Positions 1 to 10,640 of a stretch of 64,000 nucleotides of DNA are shown piece by piece; the stretch's first letter is position 1, and each line of letters starts with the position of its first letter. The DNA is from Luidia sarsii. Taxonomy: Eukaryota; Echinodermata; Asteroidea; Paxillosida; Luidiidae. The stretch lies in the NCBI GenBank assembly GCA_949987565.1, contig OX465107.1, forward strand, positions 14,710,696 to 14,774,695. The letters are read 5' to 3'. The notes under the pieces are model-generated. The model was not told the DNA's origin. It did not search any database and worked only from the letters and a program-made list of their open reading frames with translations. Position numbers and translations under genes: made by a program.

Positions 1-492
1 AGAAGAAGTGTCCATGTTATCATTCATAGAAGATTTTTTTTCCTTAAAATGTAATTCATTGTCTTAATGGTTTTATTTTCAGAAAGCCTTTATGAAGGTC
101 AGTTTTCTTCAATGGTTTTGATTGACATGAAACAGTCTTTCTCTGTTTCTATTCAGGGATTTATTTATTTTTTTATTTTTTTGAGGGGAGGAGTACCAAT
201 ATCAAAACATGATGGAAAGCCTTGAGCAGTTTCCACTCATTTGTGTACCGCACACTTTCTGCATCAGTTCTCTAAGCCAATCAGCTGTTAGGACTGTGTC
301 AAGTGACCTCAATAACACCAACCCCTTCCCATTGTCCCTTTGTGGGTGTGGCACGCCCAGTGGTCAAGTTGATTATCAAATGGACGCAGTCTATAGACAG
401 ATGATCAGGTAAGGTACCCTGTCTCCCATAGATGCATCCAAGTACAACCATCGTCTTCACCATTTGTACCAGGCTGTCTCTCTGAGATGGCA

Positions 493-493
<1 letters not shown>

Positions 494-571
<78 letters not shown>

Positions 572-582
572 TCTCTCTCTCC

Positions 583-667
<85 letters not shown>

Positions 668-697
668 CCTCTCTATCTCCCCCCCTCTCTCTCTCTT

Positions 698-746
<49 letters not shown>
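494..746. repeat. (CT)n microsatellite
   Basis: About 250 bp of almost pure CT with a few CCC and TAT interruptions. It creates long spurious reading frames on both strands (Ser/Leu on one, Arg/Glu on the other), none of which is a gene. Confidence 0.95.
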
Positions 747-749
<3 letters not shown>

Positions 750-1270
750 ACCATTTACCTTCTTTCCATTAAAGGCCTGTTTTCAGGATGATCTAGTTTG
801 CTTGCAGATTTTGGTTCATTTCTAGAACGTGCATGAGTACATGTACATGAATGAGGAGATGAATCCTTGTTGTGATTTTCAACCATTTCTGTTTGGCTTC
901 TACGTAATTGGACGGAAAGTGGAAGGCGGAGCTGCATGCACAGCTGCCATTCCTATGTAATCATTCAACGTTGATCCTTGGCCAAGACTTGGCTGACTGC
1001 CAATGGAACTCATTCTGCCTGGACGAGATTTTGGCTGTTTGTTTCCTGATAGTCCCTTGTCCTTGGATTGAGGAATGTCTCACCCAGTTCCCCTCATTCT
1101 TTCCCCTTGTTCTTCGATCATCTTTTTTTATCTTCATGTCCAGTCTCTGGAATGTTTGTTACCTCGTCAACTTTACTGATCTACCAAACCTTTCCGAAAT
1201 GCCGATCCTTAAACGATCGGTGATATCTTTATAAACTCACATATGTCTTCTATTTAAACTTTAAGTGATA

Positions 1271-1453
1271 TACAAAAATGTTGCAAACTGCTTACTGACT
1301 AAAATTACCAAAATGCAAATCTCAAAATTTAGTGGACCTGACGTTTCGATCCTAGCAGGACCTTTCTCAAAGGCAGAGGCAGAGGCTTTCTCTGCCTTTG
1401 AGAAAGGTCCTGCTAGGATCGAAACGTCAGGCCCACTAAATTTTAAAATTCTT
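1271..1453. repeat. Foldback element, GGCCTGACGTTTCGATCC family
   Basis: Two arms, about 1321-1378 and 1390-1450, are reverse complements. Each carries TTTAGTGG(A/C)C, CTGACGTTTCGATCCTAG and CAGGACCTTTCTCAAAG. The left arm is preceded by TTGCAAACTGCTTACTGAC, the conserved outer end of the family. A full-length member is at about 31488-32066. Confidence 0.85.
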
Positions 1454-1908
1454 TAAACTTTAAATAACAACTACAACAACAAGAAAGACAGTATTTGTTT
1501 TCAATTCTACAGAATATTTCTTTCAGAATTACAGGTTATGATTGTATCAATCCTCTTTCATCGACACTAATATGAATATTACTAAACAGACAAAGAAAAT
1601 TTGCTGCATAACATTCTGAATGCTTCATGAGTTCTTATTGTTTGAATGTTTGTTCATTTCGTTGAACCACTTTGCTCTGGCCCTGGGCTTGGTGCCCTGG
1701 ACTGCCACACGTTTTTGGTGGTTTTTTTTGTTTTGTTTTTAATAATGTGCCAATTTAAAAACTCACGAAAAAAAACCCAGGGACAATAAATACCTGTGAA
1801 ATTAATCAATAATAGTACATTATGTGTACAAGCGAGTCAAACCTGGCACAATTGCACTGCTTTTGTCGGGCTACATAAATTGTTTTGTGGTAGGATCAAT
1901 ACTATAGT

Positions 1909-2320
1909 CAGGCATGCAACTTTTCCGCGGATCTGCAGATTTCCGCATGTTTTTTTGTAATTCTGCCGTAAAAATAAAAAAATCTGTAAAAAAAGAAATT
2001 AAAAAAAATAAAGAAATAAAAATATTTTTAAAAATGCATCTGGATATTTCTTCTCCCCTTACTATTATTTAAAACACATGCTGAGATCATTTTGTGTAAA
2101 AAAAAAATCAATTTTCTGGGTGTATGCCTTTAAAAAGGTTAAAATCTTAAAAGTTGTCACAAACTGCCCAGAATGCACCACAGAGCATCTAGAATCCAAA
2201 ATCTTCCCGGGCCCTTAAGCGGGCCCCAAACCACACGCCCTAAGGGCTTCGTGCTTCACGCTCGCAGTTTCATTCGGACATTTTCCTCTTTTTTTTTACA
2301 ATTCAAGAGTTGCATGCCTG
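1909..2320. mobile_element. MITE with CAGGCATGCAACTTTT inverted ends, copy 1
   Basis: The left end CAGGCATGCAACTTTT and the right end AAGAGTTGCATGCCTG are inverted repeats. The flanks on both sides read TATAGT, a 6-bp target duplication. The interior is A/T-rich with CCGCGGATCTGC near the left end and TTCGTGCTTC near the right. It has no transposase. A second copy is at 46090-46344. Confidence 0.8.
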
Positions 2321-3123
2321 TATAGTAAATAAAGTCTTGATATAAGCATAGACAATAATGGTGCCTGGATTCAGAGGGCCCGGTGCATAGCAACACCACC
2401 AGTGCTCTGAATGTGGCATTTCCGGCGCAAAGTGGTTACATCATTATAGGTAGATTTATGTCATTAATATATTTCCATCTGTATTTTTATTCCTCCACCA
2501 AAGTGACCTCTTCGTGTGGATGATATGTATGTGTGGATGTTTGCTGTTCTAGTTTAGAGAAGGAACGAGACTGTCTGATCTCTACCTCACATGAACAGTC
2601 ATCTATATTGTGCAATTGTTTGGTCCCTATCAGAATGTGGTTCAGTAGGGGATCCCGTATCAGCACAACTTTACTCGTGTGATATTTGTATTCACAGTCA
2701 GTAAATGGCATCATGGAGCTAGCACTCCTGTCTAAGACCTTGTCTTGTCTATAACTTTTTGCTAAAGAATCTTGTATTGTTTTCTTCTATTTTTAGTTAG
2801 TTTTAGTTAGCACAAACCAAACTGTCGGCTTATGCATTGATGTACTGCTTAGTTCAGTCGTACTTTCAGCGACTGTCACAATCCATTCTCTGTATTGAGA
2901 TAAATACCGTATTCAGCCACTGTTTGGGTGGCTTGAGGGCCCAGACAAGTGGTTGATTTTGTCCCAATCATGATGCACTGCACCCATTGCAATGAAGATG
3001 CATTAGCCATCATGAGTTGAGTTACGGTGGAACGTAATGCTCCATGAGTTGAACCCAGTAGTTTCATCAGATTCAGATGCTCCAGGATTGTCTTGACACC
3101 TGTTCTCGTTCTTGTGTCTGCAG

Positions 3124-3365
3124 GGAACTAACGAATGACAGCAAGTCGGGCCCAACCTCGCCTCGTCCTAGTAAGTCGGATCTTCCCCCGGCCATGCCCA
3201 TCCTGCGCCTACAACCACCGGCCACATCCACAGAAGGGTTTGGTGTGACGTTACTCTCAACACACTCCTTGGAACAGGACGGAGAAGTGCTTGTGGGGCA
3301 GCGAGAGCCAAGTCCGGTCAGTCCATCTGCGGAACAAACCGTGGAGTTGGCCAAGATTGACGGAG
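3124..3365 (+). CDS. Neurabin-like exon: Ser/Pro-rich linker
   Basis: The exon lies between TCTGCAG and the donor GTGAGA. It enters with the third base of a codon and leaves in phase 1. The peptide is open for 80 codons and rich in Ser, Pro and Glu, with segments such as [17 protein letters not shown] and [18 protein letters not shown]. No domain is visible; this fits the disordered linker between the PDZ and SAM regions of neurabins. Confidence 0.75.
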
Positions 3366-6300
3366 GTGAGATCTAGCCTTCTTAACCCTTCCATACTTCT
3401 CCCTTCTCTTGGATTGCAGAATTCGAAGAAATGACACCTCACATAGAGACATTGGCATTAATGTTGTAAACTGCTTACTGACTAAAATGTCCAAAAAACA
3501 AATTTCCAAAAATTATGAGGGCCTGACATTTCCCTCCTAGCAGGACCTTATGTAAGGTCCTAAGAAAGCTCTTGCAAGGACCTTTCTCCGAGAAGTGAGA
3601 TCCTGAGAAAGCTCTTGCAAGGACCTTTCTCCGAGAAGTGATGTTCTGAGAAAGCTCTTGCAAGGACCTTTCTCAAAGAAGTTATGTTCTGAGAAAGCTC
3701 TTGCAAGGACCTTTTGATCCTAGCAGGACCTTTCTCAAATGCAGAAATTCATCATTTTTTTCTGCCGGAATATAAGAAGGAGAATTTTAAAACCTGAAAC
3801 GATTATTGCATTTTTCCTTGATGAACAGGTTCGTCCCTAACCCAGTCCAGCCAGCGTCCTCTCCCAATTCCAATAGCCTCTGCTAGTGACATCCTAGACT
3901 CCATGCCAATGAGTGAATCGGGCGGGAAGAAAAAAGGCAAGCGGACTGCCAAGTATCAGATATCTGCGCCACTACAGAGTGTAAGTATGGAGAGCTGAGA
4001 AGTCCGTCCTCGCAGGACATTCCTCGAAGGCTTTGAAATCTAACGCTAAAGCCGTGTTCGCATTGGACTTTTTCTTCCGCGGCCATGCGGTATCTTACCG
4101 CGACATTCCTTAAGGTGATTCTACCGTGCGTCCGCACTTGGATTTATCTTCCGCGGCGGAATGAGAAATTCACTGTGTGAGGCTGGCAGAATGTCGCCTA
4201 TTATGGCCCTGTCAAGTTACCGTGGCTGAGCGGAAAGTTTCCGCGACGTCTCTCGCCCTGTTAGTTTTACATCACGCTCGCGGTAACTTGACAGGGAGGG
4301 TAGTTTTCCGCGTGTCCGCATTGGATTTATTTTTGTCATTCTTCCGCTCTGCCGCGGTAGTTTGACAATTTTAAGTCCAATGCGAACACGGCTTAACTCG
4401 TCCTTCCTCTGAGAATCTGCAATCAAGTATTCCACCAACAAATCCTGCTGTTGTGAGCAAGAGTTGCAAGGTCAGATCCATCCAAGTTGGGTGCGCTGTT
4501 TCTTTCACCGGAATAAGCCCAGCAGATCACGCCGAAGAAAATAATCAGCCAGTTTTTGTTGGAATTGATTTCCCTGGCACATATCGACCAGCTCGGTGGT
4601 CCAGTGGTTAAGACGTCCGTACTAGAATTTGGGAGTCGCGGGTTCGAATCCCGCCCGAGCTGCCTGAAATATTTTTATCAGGCACCGGGCAAAGCACTGA
4701 GCATTCAGTGTTTACCACGTCGAGTATGTGCAAAACCTCTTTGAATTACATTCTCCTCGACGCAAACATCATGTTATATCTACACATGTACATGTATGAT
4801 GCAACGCGGTACCCGCTGCTATACATTATTCGAATCCACCACACGACCTCGACCAGCTCGGTGGTCCAGTGGTTAAGACGTCCGTACTAGAATTCGGGAG
4901 TCGCGGGTTCGAATCCTGCCCGAGCTGCCTGAAATATTTTTATCAGGCACCGGGCAAAGCACTAAGCATTCAGTGTTTACCACGTCGAGTAAGGGCAAAA
5001 CCTCTTTGAACTGGCACAAATCCCAACGCCTGTGCAACTTGTGGCGTGGTTTCTGCCCGTCAATTTGACCGAGCAGCTTCTGATTGGTAAATGAAGGTAG
5101 TTTTGCGGAATGATAGCCAGGGGCCAATTTCATAGAGCCGCTTAAGCGCCAAAATGTGCAGAAGCGCAAAAACTCATGAGCCACAGGATCCCCTTCCCAA
5201 CCCAAACTTCACTTTTGTTTCACGCTAAGTAAAGAAGAGTGGAACACAAGTCAAAAGCAATTGGCATCACATCACAGTGCAGTTTGTAATCCTGCTTATA
5301 CGAAGAAGACTTTTCCTGCTTAGCAGATTTTCACGCTTAAGCGGCTCTATGAAATTGGGACCAGGTGTCCGATTGATTAGGCTGAGAAGGGCTTGTTTGG
5401 TGGATCTTGTTTGGAACTCTTGTCATCAGAAAATGAAGAGAAATGAAACTGTGATGAAACTTTTCAATCAGTGTTCTCTACTTAGTGTGCGGATTGTGTA
5501 AACTCCGGAAAATCGTGGACTTCCACCTGAAAGGGCTCATCATAAAGTCAGCCTCCATGGAGAGCCCATTGTCCATAATTTCTTTCTTTGGGTATTAACT
5601 TTCCTGTGCAATTCCACAAAATACACACATGAGGGACGACTTGGAATGTTGAAAGCTAAATGATGTTTTGTGCATGATCAGTACAGCGTGACTTGTCAGA
5701 ATTTTTTTTTTTTGAAAGTATAGTAAACTTGCTATATATTCAGACAATATATTCATACTGTGTTAGGTAGAGAGACGGGTGTATTGCAACAGGTGGGTTT
5801 GGATGTTATGTGTGGGTGTGTGATGTATAATGTTATTGGTAAGACCAAATTCTTTGCTCTAATCGTCAGTGGGTACAGGCAGATGTGAATCAATAGAGCA
5901 TTATTCTGAGAAATGGTTTGTTTGTTTTTCTAGATGGAACCTGGAAGGAAACCACATCAGATTGAAGATCGGCCGATCGCTGAGTGGAACACGACGCATG
6001 TGTCCCAATGGCTGATGGGTAATGGACTGGATGAGTACATCAGTGAATTCACAGCCAATAACATCACTGGTCCAGTCTTACTGACATTAGATGCAGCCAA
6101 ATTGAAGGTATGAACAAATACTCATTTGTCCCCAAAGCTTGTGTGCAATCCTATACCCAATCCCCATCCCCATTCCCATGCCCATTCCCATCCCCATCCC
6201 CCATCCCCCATCCCCCATCTCCCGTCCCCCATCCTCCATCCCCCATCCCCCATCCCCCATTCCCATCCCCATCCCCCATCCCCCATCCCCCATCTCCCGT

Positions 6301-7458
6301 CCCCCATCCTCCATCCCCCATCCCCCATCCCCCATCCCCATCCCCCATCCCCCATCCCCCGTCCCCCATCCCCCATCCCCCATCTCCCGTCCCCCGTCCC
6401 CCATCCCCCATCCCCCATCCCCCATCCCCCATCCCCCATCCCCCATCCCCCATCCCCCATCCCCCATCCCCCATCCCCCATCCCCCATCCCCCATCCCCC
6501 ATCCCCCATCCCCCATCCCCCATCCCCCATCCCCCATCCCCATCCCTTTCCCCATCTCAATCCCCATCCCCATCCCCATCCCCATCCCCATCCCCAATCC
6601 CCCATCCCAATCCCCCATCCCAATCCCCCATCCCCCATCCCCATCCCCATCCCCATCCCCATCCCCATCCCCATCCCCATCCCCATCCCCATCCCCAATC
6701 CCCCATCCCCATCCCCCATCCCCCATCCCCCATCCCCCATCCCCCATCCCCCATCCCCCATCCCCATCCCCATCCCCATCGCAATCCCCATCCCCATCCC
6801 CATCCCCATCCCCATCCCCATCCCCATCCCCATCCCCATCCCCCATCCCCCATCCCCCATCCCCCATCCCCATCCCCATCCCCATCCCAATCCCCATCCC
6901 CATCCCCATCCCCATCCCCATCCCCATCCCCATCCCCATCCCCCATCCCCATCCCCATCCCCCATCCCCATCCCCATCCCCATCCCCATCCCCATCCCCA
7001 TCCCCATCCCCATCCCCATCCCCATCCCCATCCCCATCCCCATCCCCATCCCCCATCCCCATCCCCAATCCCCCATCCCCATCCCCATCCGCATCCCGCA
7101 TCCCTCATCTCCATCCCCATCCCCATCCACATCCCCCATCCCCATCCCCATCCCCATCCCCCATCCCCATCCCCATCTCCCATCCCCCATCCCCATCCCC
7201 CATCCCCCATTCCCCATCCTCATCCCCATCCCCCATCCCCACCCCCACCCTTCCTCCCCAAAGCTAAATGAACATCTTCCCTCTTTTTCACAGACGCTAG
7301 GCGTCACAAACGGTTCAGATCGCAACCTCTTCAAGAAGAGGATCAAAGACATGAAGACACAAGTTGAGAAGGAGAGGAAAGCCATCGCCAAGGAACACAA
7401 GATGAGAGAGAAGAAGGAGAAGAAGGCAGCCAAGAAGCTCTTTGCCACTGCCCAATAG
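3124..7458 (+). CDS. Neurabin-like protein, 3' part of gene (four exons: linker, SAM domain, coiled-coil tail)
   Basis: Neurabins are scaffold proteins that bind F-actin and target protein phosphatase 1; the neurabin-1 type (PPP1R9A) ends with a SAM domain and coiled coil. The exons 3124-3365, 3829-3980, 5934-6107 and 7294-7458 join in phase (2/1, 1/0, 0/0, 0/stop). They give a Ser/Pro-rich linker, a KKKGKR basic patch, then a SAM domain beginning at PIAEW and VSQWL and running through [11 protein letters not shown] Lys/Glu-rich helix follows and ends in LFATAQ. From memory the SAM region (SQWL, EYISEF, NNITG, LKTLGV) matches vertebrate neurabin-1 in the same order. The actin-binding, PP1-binding (KIxF type) and PDZ parts are not in the window. 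The family call is strong. Whether it is the only neurabin/spinophilin gene in this genome is unknown, so no symbol is given. Confidence 0.85.
3463..3740. repeat. Degenerate copies of the GGCCTGACGTTTCGATCC foldback family
   Basis: Starts with GTAAACTGCTTACTGACTAA and contains several short tandem copies of AGAAAGCTCTTGCAAGGACC (about 60-bp period) followed by GATCCTAGCAGGACCTTTCTC. It looks like a rearranged, internally amplified member of the family inside a neurabin intron. Confidence 0.65.
3829..3980 (+). CDS. Neurabin-like exon: linker with basic patch
   Basis: The acceptor is GAACAG and the donor GTAAGT. Entry is phase 1 and exit phase 0. The peptide contains [18 protein letters not shown] followed by the basic run [11 protein letters not shown] and then YQISAPLQS. 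It joins the flanking exons without a stop codon. Confidence 0.75.
4050..4393. mobile_element. 344-bp Harbinger-like MITE, copy A
   Basis: Ends AGCCGTGTTCGCATTGGACT and its reverse complement (ending AACACGGCT). TAA flanks both sides (4047-4049 and 4394-4396), the 3-bp duplication expected for PIF/Harbinger. The interior is GC-rich with repeated CCGCGG and carries no transposase. An inverted copy of exactly the same length is at 50088-50431. Confidence 0.82.
4590..4745 (+). repeat. tRNA-derived SINE, copy 1
   Basis: Positions 4590-4661 fold as a tRNA-like head. The acceptor arms AGCTCGG and CCGAGCT pair fully. The A box is TGGTCCAGTGG, the B box is GGTTCGAATCC, and the T stem GCGGG/CCCGC is perfect. 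The anticodon stem pairs poorly, so a working tRNA is unlikely. A non-tRNA body follows with the short hairpin GCCTGAAATA...TATCAGGC, ending near ACCTCTTTGAA. Confidence 0.75.
4855..5010 (+). repeat. tRNA-derived SINE, copy 2
   Basis: Nearly identical to the copy that starts 265 bp upstream and in the same orientation, with the same acceptor stem, A box, B box (GGTTCGAATCC) and body hairpin. The T stem has one mismatch (GCGGG/CCTGC). The 109 bp between the copies is unrelated A/T-rich sequence. Confidence 0.75.
5120..5362. mobile_element. MITE with GGGGCCAATTTCATAGAGC ends
   Basis: The left end reads GGGGCCAATTTCATAGAGCC and CGCTTAAGCG; the right end reads CGCTTAAGCGGCTCTATGAA then ATTGGGACC. 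The ends are inverted repeats and resemble those of the elements at 50637-50798 and 54850-55979 (GGGGCCGATTTCAC). No coding sequence. Confidence 0.65.
5934..6107 (+). CDS. Neurabin-like exon: SAM domain, N-terminal two thirds
   Basis: The exon is bounded by TTTTTCTAG and GTATGA, is 58 codons long and is phase 0 at both ends. It contains the SAM helices [27 protein letters not shown] and [12 protein letters not shown]. This is the polymerising/protein-interaction domain found at the end of neurabin-1. Confidence 0.88.
6154..7256. repeat. CCCCAT / CCCCCAT minisatellite
   Basis: About 1.1 kb of hexamer and heptamer units, CCCCAT mixed with CCCCCAT, and rare variants (CCAATCC, CGTCC, CTCATCTC). 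It fills the intron between the two SAM exons of the neurabin gene. The minus strand is (ATGGGG)n with hundreds of G4 runs. All six frames are open across much of it; those proteins are artefacts. Confidence 0.95.
7294..7458 (+). CDS. Neurabin-like terminal exon: end of SAM domain and coiled-coil tail
   Basis: The acceptor CTTTTTCACAG precedes [20 protein letters not shown], the last SAM helix. A Lys/Glu-rich helix (KEKKAAKK) follows and ends at TAG 7456-7458. The tail is shorter than I recall for vertebrate neurabin-1. The frame agrees with the preceding exon across an intron made largely of CCCCAT repeats. Confidence 0.88.
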   Translation, partial: TLGVTNGSDRNLFKKRIKDMKTQVEKERKAIAKEHKMREKKEKKAAKKLFATAQ

Positions 7459-7594
7459 TCGCCCTTCCCCATTCAAGATCCCCGTGTGGATGCAATAGAT
7501 TGCCTAAAAGGAAGAGGATTCAGCTTACAACTACCTTTGAATGCATGCCAAGCTTGACTGGAAACTTCAAGTAGTTTCACGAGTTAAATCCCGG

Positions 7595-8028
7595 CAGCCA
7601 GTTTCACGAAACAGTGCGTAACTGTAACTCTGACGCGCGAAAGTCTCTTTCAAACTTATCTTCCACAATACGAATTATCCCCTCGCAGGAAAAACAAATC
7701 TATAGTGGTTAGTAGCCTGTATAGTTTTGCTGTCGTCGAGAGTATACAAAACGATTAATTTGTTCTGTTGCAAAGCAGTCTCTTGCCGAAGCGCTCTTCG
7801 ATGTTCACATTGATCTAACAGCAGCATCAACATCATATTTACGACGTGTAGCAACGACTTACATCACCTAAAGACAGGGTGTAAGTTACGCCACACTTTA
7901 TGGCGTAAACCCGTGACTTGTGCTCCATCCCGATGTGAAATCCGTCATGAAGTTGTTGGGCAACTCATGCAATAAGACATGGCGTAAGTGGAGTTACGCC
8001 ATAGCCTAATGTTTGGTGAAAATGGCTG
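7595..8028. mobile_element. Possible MITE with CAGCCAGTTTCAC ends
   Basis: Left CAGCCAGTTTCACGAAACA and right TTTGGTGAAAATGGCTG are imperfect inverted repeats, followed inwards by GCGTAAC and GTTACGCC. Only 136 bp separate it from the neurabin stop codon. A related end (CAGCCAGTTTCACGCC) occurs near 51090. Confidence 0.45.
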
Positions 8029-8888
8029 CTTGTGTCAATACTGGTTTATGGTCAGGGTTGGTATCAATGGAAGGGTAGACGGTCTGAGTCTCATGGATCA
8101 TGAGTTGAACAACCTCCTTACATCAGGTAATCTATCCATGATCTTCCAAAATCACTTTTTTATCACTTAACCTGTTTCTTAGAGAAGACATACACCTGTT
8201 ACTCCTAACCTGGCACATGCCAAGTGGGATTCCCCGGACTTCAGTTTGTCTATATACTCTCAAGTAAGCTGGACTTCCATCAGTTTTTCCTGTTCCTTTG
8301 ATATCAGTATACATTAGCTTACTTTTAGAAGTCAAGAAAGGTACAATAATGCCTTATGCAATGTGGTATTGTTGTTGTTAGAATGTGCAACAATAAATGC
8401 TCCATTTGCCATAATTCAGGACAATTATGATTGTTAGGTAATTCCAGTACAGCTACCTTAAAGAAACATTCACTACAACGTGTAAGTAAATGTTTTGAAA
8501 TCCATTTCTTGTTCAAGAAAAGATTTTGTACAAATTAATTCCTTAGACTAAAGTGATTGACGTCATCTATTTTTGATAAGTGCCTGTTAAGATATCTCAT
8601 AAGTGCACAGTGGATTCTGCTAAATCATTGTTTATTCATTCATTTTGTCGGTGTGTATTTAGACACGTTAGATTTGATTTTATGGGAAGTGATTTATGTT
8701 AACTGAAATCAATCATGCTAAGAATTTCACCTTGGTGTTGTGATGAATGGTGGGACTTATTTTTATAAGTTGGGTTAGTTTAATTTCTAGACAAAGATGT
8801 AGAAGTGTTTGAGATGGTGCAATGAACCGATCGTGTGTTTGATCTTTGAAGACAGAGATTGCCAGATAAAGTTAAACATGACATGACA

Positions 8889-9486
8889 TTAACCACTTCG
8901 TGCTGGGCCCTGCAAATTCGGGCACCACTATTGACCGAGTTTTAAACAAATACTCTTTTCAGCCATGGACAAAGCAATATGAAGCATGACAAAAGTCTGT
9001 CTTGACGCAAATTGCCACATGAATTGCAAGATTAGCGGCATCAATTGCGCTATTGTGGGTCCTTTACTGCGGACGATCGAGGGATAGTGTGTTGCCACGG
9101 GAGACAGTACATTGGCATGCCACACAGCCCAATGGTCGTTGGACAGGCAGTGAAATTCCATCCACTATCTTCACCGCAAACTGTACGCTCACTTGGGGCT
9201 GACCACCTCAAGGATTTGACCGCCTGGAGTGGAGGCTAGTCTGCAGTCAAAGGCTGCCAGTACAAAGTCTACTCGCACACACTGTACACATGCACAGTCA
9301 CGCTACACTCCATTGACGACGCACAATGGGCCCTTGACTAAAGCCACATGTTTGACTCACTTGTACACATACTATACCCCAATTGATTTATTTCACAGAT
9401 GTATAATGTTCCCATGGTTTTAAAATAACTGAATAAAAAAAACCTGTATGGCGTAAATGGAAATGGGCCTGGCGCGAAGTGGTTAA
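8889..9486. mobile_element. TTAA-flanked DNA transposon remnant, copy 1
   Basis: TTAA at both borders, then CCACTTCGTGCTGGGCCC on the left and GGGCCTGGCGCGAAGTGG on the right. TTAA duplications are typical of piggyBac and Kolobok elements. A minus-strand frame (about 8928-9161) contains [19 protein letters not shown], shared with the copy at 61299-61913. No family assignment is possible from the peptide. Confidence 0.75.
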
Positions 9487-10544
9487 AAGACAACTTAAGG
9501 AAGCAGAAGAATTAAAAACAAGATGATTTGACATTAGGGTAGGGCTACTCCAGTCCTCATTTTGTCGATGGTTGAATATTTGGCCGTCCAAGATCCCTTG
9601 GACCCTTGGAGGCATTGTGAGGTGGACAAAGATGCGGAAAAGGGTTCATACTCATCATAGTATGACTGCAATATTCATGTACCGGTAGTAGTCCAAAGAA
9701 ATGGATTTCCTTACCCAAAGGAATTCCATCATTCCATCAGAATTCGTTTTTGAAACCCTGCGTAGTTTCTCTCTTGCCTTTTAGAATTTCAAACTTTGAT
9801 ACCATTCTTCACTTTGGACAAAGTCAAAGGGTTCTGACTCTGTCTGTTAATGTATATATCAATCAATTTCCCTAACGACAAGACATTATATGACTGGCAT
9901 CAAGATTTACCTGGGTTTATTCTGAGTTTTAGAGGAATAGTTTTCCAGCTCCGATGATACCATTTTTTACATACAAATCTGATTCTTTGCAGTGTATACA
10001 CAATGTACAAGACAATTGTTTTGTCTGCTTATTATATTGCCATAATTGTAAGTAATTGGTTTCATTTCTATTTGTAAATCATAATTTTGTTCCGTCGTCA
10101 GTTGTGTGTATATGTCAAATTTTATATATTCATTTGCATTTTTATACTTCGTTGTGACTTCTTATGGGTTAGTAGGATGTATTGAATTTATTCCATTAAT
10201 TTGGAACCACCAGAAGCTATGTTTGGTTTAGATTAATATGCAGAGTACTGAGTCTAATTACCATATAGTATCAGTTTGCAGCATTTTGTATAGCCAAGTC
10301 TCAACGTATTTTTTTGGTGTTGACCTGCTTTAAAATAGACTCTATTTGTTGAATTGCAGAATCAAGCAGGTTGTGTTTTAAGCAAAAGTGTTTTCTTTTT
10401 AGTTCAAAGATTTATTTTGTTATTGAGTCACACGAGATTAGCCAAAGTTGACTGTGATGTTTTTAAAAATCAGTGTTAGTGTGAGAAGCGCTGAATCTAT
10501 TCAACCACACTCCAATCATTTATTTTGGAAATTTCTGAAAGCTG

Positions 10545-10640
10545 CAAAGAAAATTTGACTGGAGCGGGACTTGAACCCGTGACCTCTTATTTGATGTACC
10601 AGCGTTCTCTCATTTATTGAATTCAGAGTCTTGATTGGTA
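10545..10640 (-). repeat. tRNA-like SINE remnant
   Basis: On the minus strand the sequence reads GTCACGGGTTCAAGTCCCGC, a good B box within a T arm, preceded by AGAACGCTGGTACATC. The 5' half of a tRNA is not clear. Most likely a decayed tRNA-derived element. Confidence 0.4.

Larger units (their letters stand above)
1..3123 (+). other. Intron or upstream sequence of the neurabin gene
   Basis: No exon could be supported here. The stretch holds a CT microsatellite (494-746), a foldback repeat (about 1271-1453) and a terminal-inverted-repeat element (1909-2320). The acceptor that ends it is CAG at 3121-3123. Because the exon at 3124 is entered in the middle of a codon, at least one more coding exon must lie upstream, most likely outside the window. 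Confidence 0.55.

Noticed and set aside
82..96. Possible 15-nt microexon (TTTTCAG / AAAGCCTTTATGAAG / GTCAGT) for neurabin
   Set aside because: No way to tell from chance splice-like sequence, and its codon phase does not fit the exon at 3124 without further exons.
299..754. Arg/Glu-rich 151-codon frame on the minus strand
   Set aside because: Pure translation of the CT microsatellite.
4590..4661. Functional tRNA gene
   Set aside because: Acceptor, D and T arms fit, but the anticodon stem has mismatches, the loop lacks the usual U before the anticodon, and a second copy shares a non-tRNA 3' body, which points to a SINE.
6087..7472. Very long open frames (up to 461 codons) on both strands over the CCCCAT array
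   Set aside because: They are Gly/Met/Trp or Pro/Ser/His repeats dictated by the hexamer; the true coding exons on both sides splice across the array in a consistent frame.
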